DNA of 22,370 nucleotides. Source: a virus. Location: the IMG/VR virus record IMGVR_UViG_3300007539_010204, positions 1-22,370 of that record; one strand, given 5' to 3'. The notes under the pieces were generated by a model. The model saw nothing but the letters and a program-made list of their open reading frames with translations. It was not told the origin of the DNA and ran no database searches. The stretch's first letter is position 1; the number at the start of each line of letters is the position of its first letter. The position numbers and the translations under genes were made by a program. This document shows, one piece after another, positions 6,870 through 12,998 of this stretch.

Positions 6870-7431
6870 ATATATGATCAGCTTTATGTGTTTCGTCAAA
6901 CGATAAAAAACTTGCTAGTGTATATCTTATTCCTCCTCTTGCTGCAATCACTTCATGCAAATACTCACTTGTACCAGGAAAGATAACAGTTTTTCCAGTT
7001 TCTGGTTTTATTCTCATTTTTTGGTTCGGTAGATTTAAAAATCCATCTGCAAAATTATCATTAAGAAATGTTACTGAACCAAATTGCCTCCAGAAGTAAT
7101 CATGATGACCTCCGTCATTCGCTTGTCCATCTGCATGCAATGGCATACCTAATCCATCTGGCCATTTTACTATATGAAGAGTGTCTGAGAAAGCTGGGTT
7201 TTTGGGGAAAATTTTTCCAATTGCTTCAATTATTTGCAACCCATGCAATGTTAGCTCTCTTTGAATTTCTTCATCGTTTATAAGTTCTACTCCCAAAACT
7301 CTACCCTTCCAGTAATCTTCATCTTTATTATGCATCCCGAAATCTGAATCATGATGATTCAAATAAGAAAGAAGCCTTGACTCTATTTTAACTAAGTTTG
7401 TGTTTTTAAAAATTATAGGGAATCCATTCAT
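6835..7431 (-). CDS. 2OG-Fe(II) dioxygenase (198 aa)
   Basis: A compact dioxygenase with all key residues visible: HAD at 99-101 (His and Asp metal ligands), the distal His 159 in YLHEV, and Arg 169 in GGIRYTLASFLSF as the 2-oxoglutarate-binding residue ten positions later. GKTVIFPGTSEYLHEV is the typical strand before the distal histidine in phage and bacterial P4H-like proteins. It uses Fe(II), O2 and 2-oxoglutarate to hydroxylate an unknown substrate. The ATG at 7431 comes one base after the stop of the large fusion gene (7433), so the two are likely translated from one message. It has an arginine where the 361-residue hydroxylase has a lysine, so the two belong to different subfamilies and probably act on different residues or proteins. 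Confidence 0.87.
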   Translation of the reverse strand: MNGFPIIFKNTNLVKIESRLLSYLNHHDSDFGMHNKDEDYWKGRVLGVELINDEEIQRELTLHGLQIIEAIGKIFPKNPAFSDTLHIVKWPDGLGMPLHADGQANDGGHHDYFWRQFGSVTFLNDNFADGFLNLPNQKMRIKPETGKTVIFPGTSEYLHEVIAARGGIRYTLASFLSFDETHKADHIYELYEKFSNQT

Positions 7432-7432
7432 A

Positions 7433-9892
7433 TTAATATATTATTTCGTTGTAAAATTTTGTATTCCATTTTATATTTGCAGTAATAGCTCTGGAAAATT
7501 TTTGTTCAAGTTTACTTAATTTAGGGTTGCTATTTAAATTGCTTTTTTTGAAAATTTTAGGCGGAACTTCTAGACCATAACATTCAAAAAGAATTTGTCC
7601 GAGAGCTTCTTTCGCAAAGGATAGATCCCTGACATATATATTTTCTTCTATAAAAAAATCTACAACATCTTTCACATATTCTATATTATTTTTAATGCCA
7701 GATAAACTTTCATCATACAATGCCCTTAAGGGCCAAGCATCTTTTAACTTTTCTATTTGATTACCTGAAGAATAAAGTAATGAACTCATTTGAGCTCTTG
7801 GGTCTCTCAGGAAACTAAAGGGGGATAGCATAACCCCAGAATCGTTGGCAATTTTTTTAACAAATTCATATGAAATTTTTGGGTATCCGCTTAGAGACGT
7901 ACTTGCTGCAAAAATTAGAAACGATGAATGATCAAAATATCTTAAAAAAGTTTTTTCTGAGCATTGAGCGAAGAAAGGGTTTTTTTTAGATCCTGAAACA
8001 TCTGGATCGGAAAAGAAATTTTCTTCATATACATAGCAATAAAATATAGCTATTGAGTTTTTATCTAAATTAACGTTAATTCTCCTGTAGGCTCTATTTG
8101 AAAGTTCTGGAGAATCATTAACGAAACTTTCAAAATAATAAGTAAATACACTATTAACAAAAGAGCCTCCACACTTAGGTTGGTGAATAAAAAATGGAAC
8201 TTTTTCTTCTGCTATGTTTTTAACTAAGATTTTATTATAAATCTCTAAATCTTGTTTGTATTTATTTTCAATTTGGATCTCTATGTCCTTATCCACTGAC
8301 CCTTGGTAAAAGTTAATTTTATTAACTGTATGATTGATGGGGATTGATTTCAATTCAACTCTGCCAGCATCTATCTTTTTATTTTTCTGAAAAATAGATT
8401 TTAAAACAGTTTCAATCAATCTAACATCATAAAAAGAAAAATTCCATAAAATAGAATATAAAAAATCTAACTCCTTTGCATTCAACGATTCTTTCCCGAT
8501 TAAATTTTTAGATAAAAAACCTTTGGGAGAATAGTTAACCAAGAAGTCGTGAAATTTTAATTTGAATTCTGGACTTCTTACAGAAATTCTATTAGCATTG
8601 GCATATGGAATGTAAAGAGAACTTGCAATATCCAAAGGGTTTTTAAGAAAGGAAAAAATAGAAGGGCTTAATTTTAATGAATAACATATCTGATGAAATT
8701 CCATAAAAAAGAGGTAATCATAGTCAGTTGAATATCTTTGATCTAATACTATAGAAAAAGGTTCAAGAAAATCTGACTCCGAAATTTTTTGGAAATCTTC
8801 CTGTGCAATACTATAAAAATTACCAACTTTAGATTGGAACATTTTTCTATCAAAAGGCTCGGGATTTTCCAGAGAGGATAGCAAATAAAAACGAGAATTT
8901 TTTTCAGTGGCAAAGCTTATTATGAACGGAAATCTTCCAGTTTTATTGCAGTGATTAATTAAATACTTTTCTTGAGCTTTTATGCAAAATTCTGAGCCAG
9001 ATTTAGGCATTGCATAAAAAACCATAATTTCTTTAAAATTCTTGTTTTTATTGAAAAAATTTAAATTTAACTGTCTATATGGGCTCACTTCTTTTTGGTG
9101 AATAATCATGGCATTAGGATATGCCTTTATCACACTTTTGGTAGTTATGAATTTATCTCTTGGGTCGCTTATATTTATAATAAAATCAGTATCAATAAGA
9201 CTGTATTCTGATTTTTCTTTATTGTAATCATTGATAGCTATGTCAAAATTATAGTAGCCTGTATCTGGCATATTTTTTTTGATGAATCTTTCAACATTCT
9301 TAGACAATTTTTTCATTTTCGGGCTGTTTTTATAAACGGCCACTCCATTTAGATGTTCTTTATAAAAAGAAAGGTAATGACTTTCGGTCATGCCCTTATA
9401 TCTACTGCCAGCTATATCAAAATCGTGAGATTCGGAAAAACTTAAAATCCTATCAAACCACAAATGCTGACAAGGAAAAGTATCAGACTCTAACATTAAA
9501 TTATATTCATATCCCTCCTTAAACATTAAATCGAGAGATCTAAAAAATAAATTATTGGCCCCAGCAGTATAGCCTAGTTTAGGCATTGAAAAAGGCTTTG
9601 GACTGCTAAGCCATGGATACCAAAAAGTATCTTCTTCAAATGTTAAATTTAAATCTACTATTTTAACATCATTTATATTTATATGTTTTTTTATTGATTG
9701 GTGAAATTTTTCTATCCTCGTTGAAAGCACTAATTTATTAAAATATATATATAAATCTATGGAGTAAGTTTGAGAAGGAAAACTGTTTAAATAATGGTAT
9801 ATTGATTGTTCTAATTCTCCGCTTGTAAACTCTCTGATTGTTGCAACATAAAAAACACAAAGTTTTTCACATCTTTTTAATTTATTAATCAT
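7433..9892 (-). CDS. Three-domain fusion: GT-A glycosyltransferase plus two sulfotransferase domains (819 aa)
   Basis: Three modules can be seen. Residues about 10-275 form a GT-A-like glycosyltransferase: VFYVATIREF at the first strand, YNLMLESDTFP at 130-140 as the acidic metal site, and a C-terminal AMIIHQ. Residues about 287-560 form sulfotransferase domain 1, with a loop YAMPKSGSEF (293-302) and a 3'-phosphate motif FLKNPLDIASSLY (415-427). Residues about 565-819 form sulfotransferase domain 2, with FIHQPKCGGSF (568-578) and FLRDPRAQMSSLLYSS (694-709). Both sulfotransferase domains are divergent: domain 1 has Lys in place of the usual Arg of RNP and domain 2 has Asp in place of Asn. The protein could glycosylate and then sulfate one acceptor. 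It is the first gene of the left operon; the ATG at 9892 lies in a 28-base divergent spacer. Confidence 0.8.
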   Translation of the reverse strand: MINKLKRCEKLCVFYVATIREFTSGELEQSIYHYLNSFPSQTYSIDLYIYFNKLVLSTRIEKFHQSIKKHININDVKIVDLNLTFEEDTFWYPWLSSPKPFSMPKLGYTAGANNLFFRSLDLMFKEGYEYNLMLESDTFPCQHLWFDRILSFSESHDFDIAGSRYKGMTESHYLSFYKEHLNGVAVYKNSPKMKKLSKNVERFIKKNMPDTGYYNFDIAINDYNKEKSEYSLIDTDFIINISDPRDKFITTKSVIKAYPNAMIIHQKEVSPYRQLNLNFFNKNKNFKEIMVFYAMPKSGSEFCIKAQEKYLINHCNKTGRFPFIISFATEKNSRFYLLSSLENPEPFDRKMFQSKVGNFYSIAQEDFQKISESDFLEPFSIVLDQRYSTDYDYLFFMEFHQICYSLKLSPSIFSFLKNPLDIASSLYIPYANANRISVRSPEFKLKFHDFLVNYSPKGFLSKNLIGKESLNAKELDFLYSILWNFSFYDVRLIETVLKSIFQKNKKIDAGRVELKSIPINHTVNKINFYQGSVDKDIEIQIENKYKQDLEIYNKILVKNIAEEKVPFFIHQPKCGGSFVNSVFTYYFESFVNDSPELSNRAYRRINVNLDKNSIAIFYCYVYEENFFSDPDVSGSKKNPFFAQCSEKTFLRYFDHSSFLIFAASTSLSGYPKISYEFVKKIANDSGVMLSPFSFLRDPRAQMSSLLYSSGNQIEKLKDAWPLRALYDESLSGIKNNIEYVKDVVDFFIEENIYVRDLSFAKEALGQILFECYGLEVPPKIFKKSNLNSNPKLSKLEQKFSRAITANIKWNTKFYNEIIY

Positions 9893-9904
9893 TATAAGTG
9901 TATA

Positions 9905-9919
9905 TTAGTATTATACTAA
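9905..9919. promoter_or_regulatory. Perfect palindrome in divergent spacer, operator candidate
   Basis: TTAGTAT-T-ATACTAA is a perfect inverted repeat with 7-base arms and a single central base. It fills half of the 28-base gap between the left-arm operon start (ATG at 9892, minus) and the TTG start at 9921 (plus), the place where transcription of the two genome arms divides. A regulator bound here could affect both directions. It also contains AT-rich stretches (TATAAT on the minus strand) that could serve as a -10 element. Short AT palindromes arise by chance in DNA this AT-rich, so position is the main argument. Confidence 0.4.
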
Positions 9920-9920
9920 C

Positions 9921-10145
9921 TTGAGAACTTTATTTTTATATTTTATTTTATTTTTTTTACTCGGGTGCAAGACAATACCTCTGAAAAAAGTTATTGAACC
10001 TGCAAATAATACAATAAAAGAAGAAATAAGTCAATCGAAAAATGAAACCGAAAAACCGTTTAAGGAGTTTTTATTAATAATATTTATTGTATTTAGTTTT
10101 TGCTTTATAGCTAATAGATTTAAAGCAAAACAGCAGAAGCTTTGA
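9921..10145 (+). CDS. Small lipoprotein with C-terminal membrane segment; possible unimolecular spanin (74 aa)
   Basis: The N-terminus is a short signal sequence (residues 1-15, rich in L and F) ending in LLGC, a lipobox with Cys 16 as the lipid-modified residue. Residues 17-48 are polar and charged, and 49-64 (EFLLIIFIVFSFCFIA) form a membrane helix followed by a basic tail (NRFKAKQQKL). A lipid anchor at one end and a transmembrane segment at the other is the layout of u-spanins, which fuse inner and outer membranes at lysis; but the roughly 32-residue linker is much shorter than in known examples, so the function is only a guess. The only available start is TTG at 9921, because an in-frame stop lies at 9906. 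No clear ribosome site is visible. The 3' end overlaps the convergent gene by 26 bases. Confidence 0.5.
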   Translation: MRTLFLYFILFFLLGCKTIPLKKVIEPANNTIKEEISQSKNETEKPFKEFLLIIFIVFSFCFIANRFKAKQQKL

Positions 10146-10323
10146 TCAAAATCATAAAACTTCTCTTCCTCCTTACTTCTACTTTCCATCCATGAGCTCG
10201 AATTCTTCGATTAACATCTCCAAGATATTTCTTATGAATTAATGCATAAACATCTTCACCTTCTAATTCTACATTATCAGAAAATTCATCCAAAATATCT
10301 TTGATATAAAAAGCACCTTTCAC
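10120..10323 (-). CDS. Small basic protein of unknown function (67 aa)
   Basis: I do not recognise this protein. It reads as a plausible folded domain: an acidic N-terminal half (DILDEFSDNVELEGEDVYALI) and a basic C-terminal half (HKKYLGDVNRRIRAHGWKVEVRRKRSFMILIKA). A helix-turn-helix or winged-helix arrangement with a basic recognition part is possible, and such a protein could be a regulator, but no firm motif supports this. The start would be GTG at 10323, with no clear ribosome site. It is the only minus-strand gene to the right of 9892, lies divergent to the J-domain gene with a 23-base spacer, and overlaps the lipoprotein ORF at its 3' end. Its base composition is less AT-rich than its neighbours, which supports it being real. 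Confidence 0.5.
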   Translation of the reverse strand: MKGAFYIKDILDEFSDNVELEGEDVYALIHKKYLGDVNRRIRAHGWKVEVRRKRSFMILIKASAVLL

Positions 10324-10346
10324 TTATATTAATAATACACTTAACA

Positions 10347-10871
10347 ATGCTTAAAAAACAATTTAATAAATTAAGGTTTGAGTGGAGAAGCTTAAATAAA
10401 GAGTTGCAATCTATTAAAAAAATTCAAGAATTAGCTCTACCTTTATTTACAGAAGAAATTTCAAAACATATAGATTTAAATAAACTGAAAGATAAAGAGC
10501 CTGAAAGAAAAAAAGAATCCAAAAATATATTCGAAGAGCCTGAGTTGAAGATTATATTTAGAGAATTAGCTAAGGAAACTCACCCAGACAAAGGCCAAGG
10601 TAAAGAAGAAAATTTTTCAAAAATATCAAAAGCAAAAAGAGATAATAAATTAAACATTTTTCTTGAAGAAGCTAGAAAATTGAATAAAAATAATATTGAG
10701 ATTACTTATGATGTATTAGAAAAAATAGAAAAAGAAATAATTATTATAAAAAAAGATATACATGAAATTACGAATTCGTTTTATTGGGTTTGGTACTTTG
10801 AGACAGCAGAAAAGAGAGAAGAAATTATAAAAACTTTCATAAAAAATAATGAGACAGAAAAAACAAAATAA
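10347..10871 (+). CDS. J-domain (DnaJ-like) protein (174 aa)
   Basis: Residues about 62-112 form a J-domain: a helix II with FRELAKETHPDK, where HPD (79-81) is the invariant tripeptide that stimulates the ATPase of DnaK/Hsp70, then a glycine-rich loop and helix III (FSKISKAKRDNKLNIFLEEARKL). The N-terminal 60 residues and the C-terminal 60 residues are predicted helical and highly charged, with a Trp/Tyr patch FYWVWYF at 145-151 that may bind a client. No glycine-rich or zinc-finger DnaJ regions follow, so it is a class C-type J-protein. It probably directs host DnaK to a phage assembly or replication complex. The ATG at 10347 is the first gene of the right arm, and its 3' end overlaps PhoH by 23 bases. 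Confidence 0.72.
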   Translation: MLKKQFNKLRFEWRSLNKELQSIKKIQELALPLFTEEISKHIDLNKLKDKEPERKKESKNIFEEPELKIIFRELAKETHPDKGQGKEENFSKISKAKRDNKLNIFLEEARKLNKNNIEITYDVLEKIEKEIIIIKKDIHEITNSFYWVWYFETAEKREEIIKTFIKNNETEKTK

Positions 10872-11559
10872 AAAAAATGATTTAACGTCTAGTTCTTTAG
10901 ATAAGTTTCAAATTAAATCTTGTGACTTAACTGAGAAGCAGAAGACCTTCCTGAAAATAGCCTTAAATAAAGATACGAAAATTATTTTTGTTTCTGGCCC
11001 TGCAGGAAGTTCTAAAACTTACATATCTGTTTATGCAGCATTAAGGCAATTATGCTCAAGCAAGGATTTAGACTTGCTTTACATAAGAACTATAATAGAA
11101 AGTGCGGAAAAAGGTTTAGGTGCCTTACCTGGAGATTTAAGCGAAAAATTTAATCCATATATCATACCATTAAAAGAAAAATTAGATGAATTAATTCCAG
11201 ATAACACTACTGCAAAAACAGATTTAATGGAGAGCGGAAGAATCGATGCAATGCCAATAAATTTCTTGAGAGGCTTATCTTTTAAGGATAAGATTGTGAT
11301 TATGGATGAAGCTCAAAATGCTACATTCAAAGAATTGACTACATTAATAACCAGAATAGGTGAAAATTCTAAAATATTTATATGCGGAGATCTAATGCAA
11401 AGCGACATTAATGGGAAAAGCGGATTTGGAGATATAATCAAAAAATTTGATGATGAAGAAAGCTCCGAAAAAGGAATTCATATATTTAAGTTCAATGCTT
11501 CAGATATTAAAAGAAGTGAAATTCTAAAATTCATAATTAAAAAAATATCATCAAGATAA
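10849..11559 (+). CDS. phoH: PhoH-like P-loop ATPase (236 aa)
   Basis: This is a PhoH family protein. Walker A is GPAGSSKT at 50-57, Walker B IVIMDEAQN at 149-157, and the segments ESAEKGLGALPGDLSEKFNPY (84-104) and GDLMQSDI (180-187) are hallmarks of the PhoH branch of superfamily 1-like ATPases. PhoH is very common in marine phages; in bacteria it is tied to phosphate starvation and RNA metabolism, but its role in phages is not settled. A region of about 27 residues precedes the core. The ATG at 10849 overlaps the J-domain gene by 23 bases, which suggests coupled translation. A short coding-like stretch in the +1 frame follows the stop (see findings), so the C-terminus may have changed. Confidence 0.93.
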   Translation: MRQKKQNKKNDLTSSSLDKFQIKSCDLTEKQKTFLKIALNKDTKIIFVSGPAGSSKTYISVYAALRQLCSSKDLDLLYIRTIIESAEKGLGALPGDLSEKFNPYIIPLKEKLDELIPDNTTAKTDLMESGRIDAMPINFLRGLSFKDKIVIMDEAQNATFKELTTLITRIGENSKIFICGDLMQSDINGKSGFGDIIKKFDDEESSEKGIHIFKFNASDIKRSEILKFIIKKISSR

Positions 11560-11661
11560 AGAGCAAAAGTTTAAATTACCTCCATTAAAAGTAGAAGGTG
11601 ATTTTATTACACAAAATTTAAAAAAAATAGAAAAATTTAATATATTATTTTAATATTTAAA
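11560..11661 (+). other. 102-base gap with a coding-like frame lacking a start
   Basis: This is the largest gap between genes in the window. Frame +1 relative to PhoH stays open from 11537 to the TAA at 11651-11653 and reads like protein (for example KLPPLKVEGDFITQNLKKIE) but has no ATG, GTG or TTG. It could be the lost or frameshifted C-terminus of PhoH, or the remnant of a small gene. No terminator or RNA structure is evident. Confidence 0.35.
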
Positions 11662-12003
11662 ATGAATGAAATTATAGTTGCAGCGATATCGTCCCTCACC
11701 ACTTTTAGTATTTTTTTATTAAGAAATTTATTTTTGTCAAAAAAAGAAAAAAAATCTAAAGAAAATTTTTGGAATTTTCTAGACAGAAATGATTTGAAAG
11801 AATTCAAAATAATTGTTAAAACTGGCGATAAAGAAATTATCGGAGACAAAAAAATAAATTTTAAAATAAATGGATCTACAGAAAATAGAGAAAGGAATTT
11901 ATTTATTGAATTGCCAGAAAAAACAATAATTAATATGTTTCCAGAAGAGAAGATATTTATAAATCAAATCTCTTGTAAAGTTAAAGGAGTCAAAAATGGG
12001 TAA
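11662..12003 (+). CDS. Small membrane-anchored protein of unknown function (113 aa)
   Basis: I do not recognise this protein. Residues 3-24 (EIIVAAISSLTTFSIFLLRNLF) are one N-terminal membrane helix followed by a basic stop-transfer stretch (SKKEKKSK). The rest is a soluble, mainly beta-looking domain (EFKIIVKTGDKEIIGDKKI, RNLFIELPEKTII, KIFINQISCKVKGV) that should lie on the cytoplasmic side by the positive-inside rule. The start ATG at 11662 follows an AT-rich gap; the 3' end overlaps the zinc-ribbon gene by 8 bases, and the ribosome site of that gene (AAAGGAG) lies within this coding sequence. It may anchor a phage complex to the membrane, but nothing specific supports that. Confidence 0.65.
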   Translation: MNEIIVAAISSLTTFSIFLLRNLFLSKKEKKSKENFWNFLDRNDLKEFKIIVKTGDKEIIGDKKINFKINGSTENRERNLFIELPEKTIINMFPEEKIFINQISCKVKGVKNG

Positions 12004-12298
12004 ATTATTTTGCAGTGAATGTGGCTTCAAGAACGAATATGCTTTAACCAGGCCAAAATTTTGCTCAAATTGCGGAAATAACTTGTCCAAAGAAGGCAAT
12101 AACAATAAGCCAACCAAAAAGAATATAAGCAATTTAAATGATAGCGACGAAGATGAGGTTGATGTAAAGGAAGTTCCTAGGATTAAAAAATTAGAATACG
12201 ATCTTGATTTATCAGAAGCCAATAATTTTTATGAATTTAAAAGGCTGCCTAGGCAAAAGCCCGAGATACAACCTTTGAGAAAAAAAAGTGACACATAA
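11996..12298 (+). CDS. Zinc-ribbon protein (100 aa)
   Basis: The N-terminal 30 residues are a zinc ribbon: C6-x2-C9 (FCSECG) and C23-x2-C26 (FCSNCG) with a 13-residue loop, the pattern of small zinc-ribbon domains that bind nucleic acid or protein. The remainder is low-complexity and charged, with an acidic block (NDSDEDEVDVKEV) at about 48-60 and a basic, proline-containing tail, probably disordered. The start at 11996 is strongly supported by AAAGGAG about six bases upstream. It overlaps the previous gene by 8 bases and the sigma-factor gene by 11. Next to a sigma factor, a role as a transcription co-factor is conceivable but unproven. Confidence 0.75.
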   Translation: MGKLFCSECGFKNEYALTRPKFCSNCGNNLSKEGNNNKPTKKNISNLNDSDEDEVDVKEVPRIKKLEYDLDLSEANNFYEFKRLPRQKPEIQPLRKKSDT

Positions 12299-12998
12299 AA
12301 ATAATTTTGAAGATTACATAGATGTAATCGATAACGAAATCAGAAAGCGCCGAAGTAAATGGAGACTTGATTCGATTACGTGGATGGATTACGATGACGT
12401 ATCACAAATATTGAGAAGTCACATTTTTGCAAAATGGGGGCAATGGGATCCAGATAGACCACTTATTCCTTGGGTAAATAAAATTATAACTAATCAATTA
12501 AAAAATTTAATTAGAAATCATTACCATAGCTTTGCTAAACCTTGTCATAATTGTCCATTTAATGCCGATATACATGAAGAGGGAAATGATACTTGCTCAT
12601 TTACTAAATCAAGATTGCAAGATGAAAATTGCCCTTTATACAAAAAATGGTCAAAAACAAAAAAACATGCATTTGAAATAAAAATGGCAAGCTCATTAGA
12701 GAATATAAAATACGAACCAAGTCATTTATTCTCGGAAATTTCCTCCTCTCATTTTAATTTAGAATTTTATATAGAAAAGGCTCACAAACTAATGGAGGGA
12801 AGTTTAAATAAAAAGCAATATGATATATATAAAATGCTTTTTATTGATAATTTAGAAGAAGAAGAGGTGGCTATAATATTAGGTTATAAAACAAACGAAA
12901 AAGGAAGGAAGGCTGGTTATAAGCAAATAAAAAACCTGAAATTAAAATACAAAAAAATATTTTACAAAATATTAGAATCTCAAAAGATTTTTGAATAA
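12288..12998 (+). CDS. Phage late sigma factor, gp55-like, with four-cysteine insertion (236 aa)
   Basis: Residues 7-80 look like sigma-70 region 2: FEDYIDVIDNEI, then DYDDVSQILRSHIFAKWGQWDPDRPLIPWVNKIITNQLKNLIRNHY, the arrangement shared by ECF factors and T4 gp55, which binds the core polymerase clamp and melts the -10 region. Residues about 173-222 resemble region 4, with an HTH (KKQYDIYKMLFIDNLEEEEVAIILGY). Between them lie Cys 86, 89, 103 and 115 (CHNC...C...C), a probable zinc site absent from classic gp55. It probably redirects host RNA polymerase to phage late promoters. The start is GTG at 12288; the ATG of the next gene overlaps the stop by one base. Cysteine-containing sigma factors of this type occur in marine T4-like phages. 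Confidence 0.78.
   Translation: MTHKNNFEDYIDVIDNEIRKRRSKWRLDSITWMDYDDVSQILRSHIFAKWGQWDPDRPLIPWVNKIITNQLKNLIRNHYHSFAKPCHNCPFNADIHEEGNDTCSFTKSRLQDENCPLYKKWSKTKKHAFEIKMASSLENIKYEPSHLFSEISSSHFNLEFYIEKAHKLMEGSLNKKQYDIYKMLFIDNLEEEEVAIILGYKTNEKGRKAGYKQIKNLKLKYKKIFYKILESQKIFE

Noticed and set aside
6714-6986. Plus-strand frame of 90 codons with hydrophobic residues
   Set aside because: It lies opposite the 3' end of one hydroxylase gene and the start of another, both with intact active-site residues, and has no neighbours in that direction.
11537-11588. Programmed -1 frameshift at the end of phoH on the A7 run
   Set aside because: The -1 frame stops after about a dozen codons at 11586; only the +1 frame gives a protein-like tail, which -1 slippage would not reach.
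11899-12222. Minus-strand frame of 107 codons opposite the membrane and zinc-ribbon genes
   Set aside because: The plus-strand genes have a good ribosome site and a Cys4 zinc ribbon; the serine- and leucine-rich translation is what the reverse of AT-rich coding DNA gives.
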